This document shows positions 42,007 to 50,866 of a stretch of DNA of 64,000 nt, in pieces. Positions within the stretch are counted from its first letter, which is position 1; each line of letters starts with the position of its first letter. The notes beneath the pieces are model-generated. The model was not told where the DNA came from. It made no database searches and worked only from the letters and a program-made list of their open reading frames with translations. Position numbers and translations under genes: made by a program. The stretch is from AC-32 sp963716865. GTDB taxonomy: Bacteria > Actinomycetota > Thermoleophilia > Gaiellales > Gaiellaceae. The stretch spans positions 620,001 through 684,000 of the forward strand of contig CAVQUF010000004.1 in the NCBI GenBank assembly GCA_963716865.1, in the 5' to 3' direction.

Positions 42007-43017
42007 GTGCGGCGAGAGACGCGCACGCGGCGGGTCTGGCCGGCACTCGCTGCGCTCCTGGTGCTCTGCGGCCTCGTCCCCTCGAGGGTGGCAGCAGACT
42101 CGTCGACGACCCTTCACACGCGCGCCTCGCGGCTCCAGCAGGCGAACGTCGATCTGTCGGCCCGCGCGCACGGCGCGATCCTCGACGTCTATGCGCTGGA
42201 CTCGCAGCTCGCCCGCGGCCGCGCCCGCGTCGTCGACCTCCGGCTCCGGATCGCACAGGTGCGAGCGGCTCGAACGGAGGCCGTACACGGGCTCGCGGTC
42301 GCGCATCGCTCTCTCGCGGCCGCCCAGCGCGCACTCGCGCTGCGCCTGCAGGAGATCTACGAGCAGGGCGGCGACGACTCGATCCAGGTAGTGCTTGGCG
42401 CCAGCTCTGTCGAAGAGGCCCTGAACAGCCTCGACGCACTCGACCGCGTGGCCGATTCCGACCGGCTCGTGATCGAGCAGACCCGGCGGGCGCGGGACCG
42501 CTACCGGGCCGAGGCGCGGGCCCTGGCCTCACGCGAACGGACGCTGACCTCTCTCGCAGAGGACGCGGCCGCCGAGACGCGCGGGATCGAGCAGGCCCGG
42601 GCCGAGCGGGCCGCCTATCTCGCGAAGCTCATGGCCACGCGCCGGCTGAACGCCGCCGCGCTCTCGGCCCTCGAGCGCAAGGCGCAGGAGATCCAGACAC
42701 AGGCGAGGCAGCTCACCGAGATTTCGACGCCCGGTGGGACCGGCGGCTCGTCCCACGGAATGTTGACCGTGAGCGCGACCGCCTACTCCCTCCCGGGCCA
42801 CACGTCGTCGGGAGCGCCAGTCGGCTGGGGCGTCGTCGCCGTTGATCCCGGCGTGATCCCGCTCGGGACGCGGATGACCATCCCCGGCTACGGCGAGGGG
42901 ATCGCCGCGGACACAGGCGCCGCGGTGGTCGGGAACTCGATCGACGTCTGGTTCCCGACGCTGCGCCAGGCGCAGGCATGGGGCAGCCGCACGGTCACGA
43001 TCACGCTGCACGGCTAG
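42007..43017 (+). CDS. secreted coiled-coil protein with 3D domain
   Basis: 336 residues from GTG 42007 (GTG 41989 possible). A signal peptide (VWPALAALLVLCGLVPSRVAA) is followed by a coiled coil (about 35-235) and a C-terminal 3D domain. Its three conserved Asp are in VAVDPGVIPLG, IAADTGAAV and SIDVWF. The domain belongs to the double-psi beta-barrel group of lytic transglycosylases. The coiled coil resembles that of the divergent NlpC/P60 protein 111 bases away, so both may be activated by the same membrane partner. Confidence 0.88.
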   Translation: MRRETRTRRVWPALAALLVLCGLVPSRVAADSSTTLHTRASRLQQANVDLSARAHGAILDVYALDSQLARGRARVVDLRLRIAQVRAARTEAVHGLAVAHRSLAAAQRALALRLQEIYEQGGDDSIQVVLGASSVEEALNSLDALDRVADSDRLVIEQTRRARDRYRAEARALASRERTLTSLAEDAAAETRGIEQARAERAAYLAKLMATRRLNAAALSALERKAQEIQTQARQLTEISTPGGTGGSSHGMLTVSATAYSLPGHTSSGAPVGWGVVAVDPGVIPLGTRMTIPGYGEGIAADTGAAVVGNSIDVWFPTLRQAQAWGSRTVTITLHG

Positions 43018-43057
43018 ACGATCTCGCCGCCGCTAGACTCCGGCGCGAAAGGGGGTC

Positions 43058-43738
43058 ATGAGCGAGATCGCAGAGTCCAGCGCTGGGGAAGCGTCGAGCG
43101 TGCGCGTGCTGCTCGTCGACGACCACGACCTGTTTCGGACCGGTCTCCGGAACCTGCTCGAAGAACGGGGAGTACAGGTCGCGGGCGAGGCGGCCGACGG
43201 CGACGGGGCGGTCCGGCTCGTGCGCGAGCTCGCCCCGGACGTCGTGATCATGGACCTGAACATGCCCGGCATCTCGGGTGTCGACGCGATCAAGCAGATC
43301 GCGGCAACTGCTCCGCTCACGCGCGTTCTCGTTCTGACGATCTCCGACCAGGACGAGGACGTCCTCCACGCGATCCTCGCGGGCGCCTGCGGCTACCTGC
43401 TCAAGGACTCTTCGGTGGACGAGCTGATCCGCGGAATCGAGGCGGCGGCGGTCGGCGAGTCGCTCGTCTCGCCGGCGATCGCCGGCAAGGTGCTTCAGCA
43501 GGTTCGCGCCACGGCGGCCTCGCCGGAGGCCGCGGAGACAGTACAGGCGGAGCTGTCGCAGCGCGAGCTCGACGTCCTCAAGCTGATCGCTGCGGGCAAC
43601 GACAACGCGATGATCGCCGCGGAGCTGCACATCAGCCCGAAGACGGTCAAGAACCACATCTCGAACATCCTGATGAAGCTCCAGATCGAGAACCGCATCC
43701 AGGCCGCGGTCTACGCGGTCCGAAGCGGGATCGTCTGA
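43058..43738 (+). CDS. NarL/FixJ-type response regulator (orphan)
   Basis: 226-residue two-component regulator. The receiver domain (15-130) has phosphoacceptor Asp66 in VIMDLNMPG, an acidic pair in LLVDDHD and Lys in LLKDSS. The C-terminal LuxR-type helix-turn-helix is LSQRELDVLKLIAAGNDNA through SPKTVKNHISNILMKL. There is no sensor kinase gene next to it. The gene follows the 3D-domain wall protein by 40 bases on the same strand, which could mean shared control. Confidence 0.93.
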   Translation: MSEIAESSAGEASSVRVLLVDDHDLFRTGLRNLLEERGVQVAGEAADGDGAVRLVRELAPDVVIMDLNMPGISGVDAIKQIAATAPLTRVLVLTISDQDEDVLHAILAGACGYLLKDSSVDELIRGIEAAAVGESLVSPAIAGKVLQQVRATAASPEAAETVQAELSQRELDVLKLIAAGNDNAMIAAELHISPKTVKNHISNILMKLQIENRIQAAVYAVRSGIV

Positions 43739-43765
43739 GGCGTCGCCTCGTGGTGCGGGCGCCGG

Positions 43766-44110
43766 CTAGTCGGACGAGTCGGCGCCGCGCACGTGGGTCG
43801 CGCGGGCGCGGAGCCGTGAGAGCGTGCCGCGCAGCCGCTCCAGCTCCGTCCGGGCGCGCGAGATCCGACGCGAGACCTGGACGAGCTCCTGCGCCTTCTG
43901 CTCCTGATTGCCCTCGTTGAGCTCGCCCGCCAGCTCCGACATCCGCCGCTCGAGCCGGATCTGCTCCGCTTCGAGCGAGAGCGCGTGGGCGTAGCCGTCG
44001 GTCAGGGTGCGCTCGAGCCGGGCCAGGGTGTCCGGCTCCTCGGATGCCGACGGCTCGGCGAGGAGCTCGTCGATCTCGTGCAGCAGGGCTGGAATCGCGT
44101 CGTGTGCCAC
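43766..44110 (-). CDS. small coiled-coil protein of unknown function
   Basis: 114-residue protein starting at GTG 44110. Residues 25-100 form an almost unbroken amphipathic helix with heptads (LEAEQIRLERRMSELAGEL and SRARTELERLRGTLSRLRA). There is no signal peptide. It lies between the orphan regulator (convergent, 27-base gap) and dacB (divergent). No family recognised. Confidence 0.68.
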   Translation of the reverse strand: MAHDAIPALLHEIDELLAEPSASEEPDTLARLERTLTDGYAHALSLEAEQIRLERRMSELAGELNEGNQEQKAQELVQVSRRISRARTELERLRGTLSRLRARATHVRGADSSD

Positions 44111-44221
44111 AGAGCCTCGGGCGGATTATTTGCAGGCTTCCGACAACTCGACAAGGGCCGCTCGGCCTATCCGGGCGCGCGGTCAGGCCCACACTTGACG
44201 CTCGGGTCGATCCTCCGAACA

Positions 44222-45433
44222 ATGCAGCCGGTGGGACGCCGCCGTCTCCCGATCGTTCTTTTCGCCGCGCTCGTCCTCGCCGCTCCGGCGGGCGCTGACA
44301 CCTCGCCGATGGCGAAGCGGCTGGCGGTCGCGCTCGCGGTCCCGCACGTCTCTCGCACGCGAACGGCGGCGCTCGTCTTCGACCTCCAGACGGGCACGAC
44401 CGTCTTCTCGAGGCACGGGACGCTCTCGCTCGCGCCGGCCTCGAACGAGAAGCTCGCGGTCACCTACGCCGCACTGGTCGGGCTCGGCCCGGAGTTCCGC
44501 ATCGAGACGGACGTGGTCGGCCACGGCGAGCAGGACGGCAACGTCTGGCGCGGCAGCCTCCTGCTCGTCGGCCACGGCGATCCGACGCTCTCGTCCAGAG
44601 GGCTGGCTGCGCTCGCGCGGCAGGTGCGGGCAGCGGGCATCGTGCGCGTGACCGGGGCGGTCTTCGGGGACGAGTCGTTCTTCGACGCGCGACGGACGGC
44701 GCCCGGCTGGAAGTCGTGGTTCTACGTGAACGAGTCGCCGCCGCTCTCGGCGCTGACCGTCGACCGCGCGGTCTACCGCGGGCGGACTTCGCGCAGACCC
44801 GTGCTGTCGGCGGCGCTTGCGTTCCGAGATGCGCTGCGCACGGCGGGCGTGACGGTCGTGGGCGGAGCGGGCATCGGGGTCAACCGGGGCGACGAGCTGC
44901 CCCTGGCGTCGATCGAGTCCGCGCCCCTCGCCTCGATTCTGCGCTCGATGGACCGGGCGAGCGACAACTTCACCGCCGAGTTGCTGCTGAAGCAGCTCGG
45001 AACGCTCGTGGTCACCCCGGGAACGACCGCCGCCGGAGCGGCCTACGTCAGGAGCACGCTGGCCGACGCGGGCGTGCCGCTGGCCGGGGTGCGGATTGCC
45101 GACGGCTCCGGCCTCTCGCTGCTCGATCGCGTCACCGCCCGCGAGATCGCCGCCATCCTGCAGGCCGCCTGGAACGATCCCGACATGCGGCCCTCCTTCG
45201 TCGCCGCGCTCCCGGTCGCCGGCGTGAACGGGACGCTCTCGAAACGGATGCGCCGGCCGCCGGCCCGCGGCCACGTCCTTGCGAAGACCGGGACGACCGC
45301 GAACGCATCGGCACTGTCCGGCTACGTCAGGGGGCGGTACGTCTTCTCGGTGTTGCAGAACGGAAACCCGGTCTCGGCGCTCTGGAGCCGGCGAGCGCAG
45401 GACCGGTTCGCGACGGTCCTAGCCGTGCAGTAG
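44222..45433 (+). CDS. dacB: D-alanyl-D-alanine carboxypeptidase, S13/DacB type
   Basis: 403-residue penicillin-binding protein of class C. After a signal peptide (LPIVLFAALVLAAPAGA), the serine-transferase motifs are Ser74-x-x-Lys77 (SNEK), Ser247-Asp-Asn and Lys355-Thr-Gly. The large insert between SxxK and SxN is typical of peptidase S13 (PBP4). It trims peptidoglycan stem peptides in the wall. ATG at 44222. The 3' end overlaps the convergent ligA by 15 bases. Confidence 0.93.
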   Translation: MQPVGRRRLPIVLFAALVLAAPAGADTSPMAKRLAVALAVPHVSRTRTAALVFDLQTGTTVFSRHGTLSLAPASNEKLAVTYAALVGLGPEFRIETDVVGHGEQDGNVWRGSLLLVGHGDPTLSSRGLAALARQVRAAGIVRVTGAVFGDESFFDARRTAPGWKSWFYVNESPPLSALTVDRAVYRGRTSRRPVLSAALAFRDALRTAGVTVVGGAGIGVNRGDELPLASIESAPLASILRSMDRASDNFTAELLLKQLGTLVVTPGTTAAGAAYVRSTLADAGVPLAGVRIADGSGLSLLDRVTAREIAAILQAAWNDPDMRPSFVAALPVAGVNGTLSKRMRRPPARGHVLAKTGTTANASALSGYVRGRYVFSVLQNGNPVSALWSRRAQDRFATVLAVQ

Positions 45434-47431
45434 TTTCTTCAGCGCCGCCTCGTCGAGCACCGGGACGCCGAGCTTCTCGGCCTTGGCGAGCTTCGAGCCG
45501 GGGCTCTCCCCGGCGATCACGCCGGCCGTCTTCTTCGAGACCGAGTCGCCCACCTTGGCGCCCTTGGCTTCCAGCGCCTGGCGCGCCTCGTCGCGGCTGA
45601 AGCCCTCGAGGGTCCCGGTGATCACGTAGGTCGAGCCGGTGAGCGGCCCTTCGACCGGCCGCTCCTCGGGACCGGCCTCGAAGCGCAGGCCGAGCGCTTT
45701 CAGCTCCTCGACGAGCCGGAGGTTGTCCCTGTCGCGGAACCACTCGGCGATCGCCTCGGCGCGCTCGGGCCCGATTCCCTCGACCTCCAGGATCTCCTCC
45801 TGCGAGGCGGCCGCCAGCCGATCGACCCCGCCGAAATGGCGGGAGAGATTCTGCGCCGTCACCCAGCCGACGTCCGGGATGTTGAGCCCGAAGAGGACGC
45901 GGCTGAACGGGACCTGCTTCGACGCCTCGATCGCCCCGATGACGTTCGACGCGCTCTTCTCCTGGAAGCCGTCGAGCTCGAGGAGCTGCTCCTTCGTGAG
46001 CCGGTACAGGTCCGGCAGGGAGCGGAGGAGCCCGAGGTCCCACAGCCGGCGCACGAGCTGCTCGCCGACGCCGTCGATGTCGGCCGCTGCCATCACCCAG
46101 TTGATGAGCGTCTCGAGCCCGCGCGAGGGGCACGCTCGGTTCGGGCAGCGGTGCATCGCCTCGCCCTCGGGCTTGATCACGTTCTCCCCGCAAAGCGGGC
46201 ACTTTTTCGGCATGCGGAACGGCTTCGTCCCCTTCGCGTGAGGTCCGGCAGGACCGACGATCTGAGGGATCACGTCGCCGGCCCGCTGGACGATCACCCG
46301 GTCGCCCTCGCGGATGTTCTTGCGGTTGATGTCCTCCTCGTTGTGGAGCGTCGCCCTCGAAACGGTGACTCCCCCCACCTCGACCGGCTCGAGCATCGCC
46401 CACGGGTTGAGGACACCGGTCCGCCCCACGCGGATCGCGATCTTGAGCAGCTTCGTCCGCGCGGTCATCGGCGCCCACTTGAACGCGCGCGCCCAGCGCG
46501 GCCGCTGGTGGAGCGCGCCCAGGACCGACTGCTGCTCGAGCGAGTCGACCTTGATCACGATCCCGTCGATCTCGTAGTCGAGCTCGGTCCGGCGCCGCTC
46601 CCACTCGTCGCAGCGCTTCGCAACCTCCTCGATCGTGTCGAGCCGCTCGGTGAACGGGTTCGTGCGGAAGCCGTGCTCGCGCAGCCACTCGAGCGTCTCG
46701 GAGTGCGAGTCGAGCTGCAGCCCCTCGGCCGCGCCGAGCCCGTAGACCCAGACGGCGAGCGGGCGCGAGGCCGTGATCGAGGAGTCCTTCTGGCGCAGCG
46801 AGCCGGCCGCCGCGTTACGCGGGTTCGGCGCGATCTTCTGGCCGAGCTCGGCGACCCGCTCGTTGAGCTCGCGGAAGCCGGACAGCGGCAGATAGACCTC
46901 GCCACGCACCTCCGCGATCGAAGGCAGGGCGTCGCCGCGCATCTTCAACGGCACGGACGGGATCGTCCGCAGGTTCACCGTGACGTCCTCGCCCTGGAGG
47001 CCGTCGCCGCGCGTCGCGCCGCGGGCGAGAAGCCCGTTCTCGTAGGTGAGGTTGATCGCGAGGCCGTCGATCTTCGGCTCGATCACGTACGCCACCGGTT
47101 CGTCGGAGTCGAGCCGCTTGCGCACGTCCTCCGCCCACTTGAACAGGCCCTCGTCGTCGGTCACCTTCTCGAGCGAGCCCATGGGCGTCAGGTGCCGGAC
47201 CTTCTGGAACCGGTCGCTCGGGGGCGCCCCGACGCGCTGCGTCGGAGATTCGGGGATGATCAGCTCGGGGTGCTCCTGCTCGAGCTCCCTTAGCTCGTCG
47301 AAGAGCCTGTCGAACTCGGCGTCCGGGATCTCCGGCTCGTCGAGCACGTGGTAGAGGTAGAGGTGGTGGTCGACCTGTCCGCGCAGGTCGTCGAGCTGCT
47401 TCTGGACGCCCTTCTGAGTGCGTGTCGCCAT
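45419..47431 (-). CDS. ligA: NAD-dependent DNA ligase
   Basis: Seals nicks in replication and repair. The 670-residue length fits. The adenylation domain has the active Lys120 in EPKIDGLAI; the OB fold follows with GDVIPQI. The four-Cys zinc finger is KCPLCGENV...HRCPNRACPSR. Helix-hairpin-helix repeats and a BRCT domain (LTGSTYVITGTLEG onwards) close it. It is followed upstream by truA on the same strand after 31 bases. Confidence 0.97.
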   Translation of the reverse strand: MATRTQKGVQKQLDDLRGQVDHHLYLYHVLDEPEIPDAEFDRLFDELRELEQEHPELIIPESPTQRVGAPPSDRFQKVRHLTPMGSLEKVTDDEGLFKWAEDVRKRLDSDEPVAYVIEPKIDGLAINLTYENGLLARGATRGDGLQGEDVTVNLRTIPSVPLKMRGDALPSIAEVRGEVYLPLSGFRELNERVAELGQKIAPNPRNAAAGSLRQKDSSITASRPLAVWVYGLGAAEGLQLDSHSETLEWLREHGFRTNPFTERLDTIEEVAKRCDEWERRRTELDYEIDGIVIKVDSLEQQSVLGALHQRPRWARAFKWAPMTARTKLLKIAIRVGRTGVLNPWAMLEPVEVGGVTVSRATLHNEEDINRKNIREGDRVIVQRAGDVIPQIVGPAGPHAKGTKPFRMPKKCPLCGENVIKPEGEAMHRCPNRACPSRGLETLINWVMAAADIDGVGEQLVRRLWDLGLLRSLPDLYRLTKEQLLELDGFQEKSASNVIGAIEASKQVPFSRVLFGLNIPDVGWVTAQNLSRHFGGVDRLAAASQEEILEVEGIGPERAEAIAEWFRDRDNLRLVEELKALGLRFEAGPEERPVEGPLTGSTYVITGTLEGFSRDEARQALEAKGAKVGDSVSKKTAGVIAGESPGSKLAKAEKLGVPVLDEAALKKLLHG

Positions 47432-47462
47432 CTAGCCGATCCTACCGAGCGCCTAACCGGTT

Positions 47463-48179
47463 CTAGTACCGCACCGAGACGAGGTAGAGGCCCCAGGGCG
47501 GGGCCGTCTTGCCGGCCTCGCTTCGAGGGCGCGGCTCGAGCAACGCCGCCAGCTCCTCGGGCGAGCGCTCGAGCATCGTCCCGACGAGCGTGCGCACCAT
47601 GTGGCGCAGGAACGAGTTGGCCGTGATCTCGAACTCGAGGGCCTCGCCGCGGCGGTACCACGCGGCGAACTCGACGGCCCGCACGAAGACACGGTGCTGC
47701 GTTCCGGTCGGCGTGAACGCGCGAAAGTCGTGCTTGCCGCGCAGGAGATCCGCCGACTCGGCCAGGCGCTCCTCGTCGACGGCGTGGGGGTACCACCATC
47801 CCCGGCGGGCCTCGAAGGGCGATCGGGCCTCCCGTCGGTAGATGCGGTAGCGGTAGCTCCGCGCCTGCGCGGAGTGGCGCGCGTGGAAATCGGGAGCGGC
47901 CTCCTCCGCCTCGAGCACGGCGACGTCGGCCGGAAGCTCCGCGTTCAGCGCCTCCCGCACGCGGTCGCCCGGCGGCCCGCCCTCCACCTGCACCGAGGCC
48001 ACGTTCGCCAGCGCGTGCACGCCCGTGTCCGTCCGGCCAGCGACCGTCAGCTCCGACCAGCTGGGGAAGACACCCTCGAGCGCCTCGCGGAGCACCCCTT
48101 CGACCGTGCGCAGCCCGGGCTGCGCAGCCCAGCCCCGGAACGCGGTGCCGTCGTACTCGAGCGTTAGCCTCAGGCGCAC
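47463..48179 (-). CDS. truA: tRNA pseudouridine(38-40) synthase
   Basis: Modifies the anticodon stem-loop of many tRNAs. Length 238 residues. LTLEYDGTAFRGWAAQPGLRTV is the family start, and the catalytic Asp51 is in VAGRTDTGVHALANV. FLRHMVRTLVGTML ends the fold. In many actinobacteria truA directly follows rplQ; here a plus-strand iron transporter-like gene separates them. Confidence 0.95.
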   Translation of the reverse strand: MRLRLTLEYDGTAFRGWAAQPGLRTVEGVLREALEGVFPSWSELTVAGRTDTGVHALANVASVQVEGGPPGDRVREALNAELPADVAVLEAEEAAPDFHARHSAQARSYRYRIYRREARSPFEARRGWWYPHAVDEERLAESADLLRGKHDFRAFTPTGTQHRVFVRAVEFAAWYRRGEALEFEITANSFLRHMVRTLVGTMLERSPEELAALLEPRPRSEAGKTAPPWGLYLVSVRY

Positions 48180-48203
48180 GTCAGGAGTCCCTGGCAGGGT
48201 TTG

Positions 48204-48217
48204 TAAGGTGTGCCTTA
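48204..48217. promoter_or_regulatory. possible DtxR/IdeR-type box
   Basis: TAAGGTGTGCCTTA has inverted arms TAAGG/CCTTA around four bases, which resembles half of the IdeR/DtxR iron-box consensus (TTAGG...CCTAA). It lies 40 bases upstream of a gene for a VIT-type metal transporter, so an iron- or manganese-dependent switch would make sense. The match is short. Confidence 0.4.
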
Positions 48218-48256
48218 TGCTCTACGCGTTTGCGACTTGACTGATATACTCTACTC

Positions 48257-48733
48257 GTGACCACGAACCAGCAGTTTCTCCTGCAGCGTGTCCAGCCCGC
48301 GCTCACGGGCCTGATCGACGGGTCGCTCTCCACGATCGCCCCGATCTTCGCAGTCGCGATCTACACGCACGAGCCGCACGTCGCGTTCATCGCCGGCACT
48401 GCGACTGCGATCGCCGCCGGGATCAGCATGGCGTACTCGGAGGGGCTCTCGGACACCGGCGAGCTGACCGGCCGCGGGAACCCCATCGTCCGGGGCGCGA
48501 TCACCGGCTTCTGCACCTTCCTCGGCGGGATCCTGCACACGCTCCCGTTCCTGATCCCGAACTACCACGTCGCGCTGGTTGTCGCGACGGTGGTCGTCGC
48601 GTCCGAGCTGGTCGTCCTCGCCTGGCTGCGATGGCGGTTCTTCCGGACGAGCTTCGTCGGCTCGCTCGGCTACGTGACCCTGGCGGGCCTGGTGATCGTC
48701 GCAGTCTCCGCCGCGCTGGGCGTCAGCGGCTAG
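48257..48733 (+). CDS. VIT-type iron/manganese transporter, MbfA membrane domain
   Basis: 158-residue membrane protein with about five helices. The block GLIDGSLSTIAPIFAVA, MAYSEGLSDTGELTGRGNP and GGILHTLPFLIPNY match the C-terminal VIT domain of MbfA/Er-VIT proteins, which export ferrous iron. The N-terminal ferritin-like (erythrin) domain that these normally carry is absent. Start GTG 48257. It lies opposite to both neighbours, between rplQ and truA, and overlaps rplQ by 11 bases at the 3' end. Confidence 0.8.
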   Translation: MTTNQQFLLQRVQPALTGLIDGSLSTIAPIFAVAIYTHEPHVAFIAGTATAIAAGISMAYSEGLSDTGELTGRGNPIVRGAITGFCTFLGGILHTLPFLIPNYHVALVVATVVVASELVVLAWLRWRFFRTSFVGSLGYVTLAGLVIVAVSAALGVSG

Positions 48734-49244
48734 TTTCGGCGGGCTCGGGCTCGGGTTCCGCGTCCGCCTCGGGCTCTGCCTCGGCCTCCGGCTCAGTCTC
48801 GGGCTCGATTTCCTCTTCCGCCTCGGGCTCGGGCTCCGGCTCGCGCTCATTCGCCGGGCGCGGCGGGGGCGCCGCGACGTCAGGTGGCACGTAGTCGACG
48901 AGCTCGAGGTAGACCATCTCGGCGGCGTCGCCCTGGCGCGGGCCGAGCCGGACGATGCGGGAGTAACCGCCGGGCCGATCGGCGAAGCGCGGGCCGACGT
49001 CGCTGAAGAGCTTGTGCACGACGTCCTGCGAGCGGAGGAACTTGAGCGCCTGCCGGCGGGCCGGCACACCTCCCCGGCGCCCGAGCGTGATCATCTGCTC
49101 GGCGACGGGCCTGACCTCCTTGGCCTTGGCGACCGTCGTCCTGATCCGGCCGTGCTCGATGAGCGCACCGGTCAGGTTCGCGTAGAGCGCCTTGCGGTGC
49201 GAGGCGTCGCGACCGAGCTTGCGTCCGGACCGGTGGTGCCTCAT
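48723..49244 (-). CDS. rplQ: 50S ribosomal protein bL17 with acidic C-terminal tail
   Basis: 173 residues; residues 1-120 are normal bL17 (RHHRSGRKLGRDASHRKAL, FADRPGGYSRIVRL). The last 50 residues are an unusual Glu/Pro/Ala tail (EREPEPEPEAEEEIEPETE and similar). The tail may be flexible and exposed. It is the last gene of the ribosomal run, five bases after rpoA. Confidence 0.95.
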   Translation of the reverse strand: MRHHRSGRKLGRDASHRKALYANLTGALIEHGRIRTTVAKAKEVRPVAEQMITLGRRGGVPARRQALKFLRSQDVVHKLFSDVGPRFADRPGGYSRIVRLGPRQGDAAEMVYLELVDYVPPDVAAPPPRPANEREPEPEPEAEEEIEPETEPEAEAEPEADAEPEPEPAETSR

Positions 49245-49249
49245 GGCCT

Positions 49250-50233
49250 CTAGACCGAAGGCCCTTCCTCGCCGCGCAGGGTCAGGCCGTGAGTCGCGAG
49301 CGTCTCCTTGACCTCTTCGATCGACTTCTTGCCGAAGTTCGGGATCGCGGCGAGCTCGTTCTCGGTCTTCGTCACGAGGTCGCCGATCGTCTCGATCCCT
49401 ACGCGCTTGAGGCAGTTGTACGAACGAACGCCGAGCTCGAGCTCCTCGATGGGGTAGTTCTCCATCCCGTGCGCGAGAGCCGGCTCCGCCTGCGCCTCCG
49501 CAGCCGCGCCTGCCTCGCCGAATCCCTCCCACCGCTCGGAGTCGGTGAAGATCGCGAGCTGGCGCATGAGAATCTCGGCCGCCTGGCCGATCGACTCGCG
49601 TGGGTCGATCGAGCCGTCGGTGGTGACCTCGATGCGCAGCTTGTCGTAGTCCGTCCGCTGGCCGACGCGAGCGGCCTCGACGTCGTACGACACGCGCCTG
49701 ACCGGCGAGAAGATCGAGTCGATCGGAATGACGCCGATCGTGTGCTCGGGCCCGCGGTTCAGCTCGGCCGGGACGTAGCCGCGGCCGCGGCCGATCGTGA
49801 GCGTCACCTCGAGCTTGCCCTTGTCGGAGAGGTGGGCGATCTCGAGGTCCGGGTTGAGAATCTCCAGCTCCGCCGGCGCCTCGATGTCCGAGGCCTTGAC
49901 CGCGCCTGCGCCCTTCTTCGACAGGCGCACCTCGATCTCGGGCGAGTCGCCGTGCAGCCGGCAGATCAGGTTCTTGAAGGTGAGCAGGATGTCGGTCACG
50001 TCCTCGCGAACGCCCGGGAGAGTGGTGAACTCGTGCGCGACGCCCTCGATCTTGACCGAGGTGACTGCGGCGCCCTCGAGCGACGAGAGCAGCACGCGGC
50101 GAAGCGAGTTCCCGAACGTGTAGCCGAAGCCGCGGTCGAGCGGCTCGATCACGAAGACCCCGCGGTTCTCGTCCACTTCCTCGTGGACGATCCGGGGGAT
50201 CTGGAACTCCATCAAGCTAGTTCTGACTGCCAT
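49250..50233 (-). CDS. rpoA: DNA-directed RNA polymerase subunit alpha
   Basis: Assembles the polymerase core and contacts activators and UP elements. 327 residues: amino-terminal domain with GFGYTFGNSLRRVLLSSLEGAA, then a flexible linker (AAAEAQAEPALAHG) and a carboxy domain ending ELELGVRSYNCLKRVGIETI. ATG 50233 has a GGAAGGGAA ribosome site. Sits 12 bases after rpsD. Confidence 0.97.
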   Translation of the reverse strand: MAVRTSLMEFQIPRIVHEEVDENRGVFVIEPLDRGFGYTFGNSLRRVLLSSLEGAAVTSVKIEGVAHEFTTLPGVREDVTDILLTFKNLICRLHGDSPEIEVRLSKKGAGAVKASDIEAPAELEILNPDLEIAHLSDKGKLEVTLTIGRGRGYVPAELNRGPEHTIGVIPIDSIFSPVRRVSYDVEAARVGQRTDYDKLRIEVTTDGSIDPRESIGQAAEILMRQLAIFTDSERWEGFGEAGAAAEAQAEPALAHGMENYPIEELELGVRSYNCLKRVGIETIGDLVTKTENELAAIPNFGKKSIEEVKETLATHGLTLRGEEGPSV

Positions 50234-50245
50234 TCGTTCCCTTCC

Positions 50246-50866
50246 TTATTTGCTGTAGAGCTCGACGATGAGCGATTCCTGGACCGGAGTGTCGATCTCC
50301 GCGCGCTCCGGCCACTTGAGCACCTTGCCGGTAAGGCCGTCGTGGTCGGCCTGCAGCCACGGCGTGACCGAGGCCGTCAGGTCGGTCGCGTCCCGGACGA
50401 CCTGCTCGGCGGGACTGCCCGGCCTGAGCATGATCACGTCGTCGGGGCGCACCTGGTAGCTGGGGATGTTGACCCGCCGGCCGTTGACCTGGAAGTGCCC
50501 GTGCCGGACGAGCTGCCGGGCCTGGGCGCGCGAGGCGGCGAAGCCGAGCCGGTACACGACGTTGTCGAGACGCATCTCGAGCAGCCGCAGCAAGGCCTCG
50601 CCGGTGATCCCCGAAGCCTTGTCGGCCTTCGCGTAGTACGTGCGGAATTGCTTCTCGAGCAGGCCGTAGAAGCGGCGCGCCTTCTGCTTCTCGCGCAGCT
50701 GGACCAGGTACTCCGACTGCTTGATCCGGCCGCGCCCGTGCTCGCCCGGCGGGTAGCTGCGGCGCTCGATCGCGCACTTCTCGGTCAGACAGCGCTCGCC
50801 CTTGAGGAAGAGCTTCATGCCCTCGCGGCGGCACTGCTTGCACTTCGGCGAGCGATCCCTGGCCAC
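50246..50866 (-). CDS. rpsD: 30S ribosomal protein uS4
   Basis: 206-residue 16S rRNA-binding assembly protein. The zinc-type N-terminus has Cys9, Cys12, Cys26 and Cys31 (KCKQC, CLTEKC). MRLDNVVYRLGFAASRAQARQ is the S4 RNA-binding motif. The GTG start overlaps the rpsK stop (TAGTG). Mutations here can relax translational accuracy in other bacteria. Confidence 0.97.
   Translation of the reverse strand: MARDRSPKCKQCRREGMKLFLKGERCLTEKCAIERRSYPPGEHGRGRIKQSEYLVQLREKQKARRFYGLLEKQFRTYYAKADKASGITGEALLRLLEMRLDNVVYRLGFAASRAQARQLVRHGHFQVNGRRVNIPSYQVRPDDVIMLRPGSPAEQVVRDATDLTASVTPWLQADHDGLTGKVLKWPERAEIDTPVQESLIVELYSK

Noticed and set aside
48238..48249. TTGACT and TATACT near 48238 as a promoter for the iron-transporter gene
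   Set aside because: Spacing between the two boxes is about two bases, far from the required 16-18.
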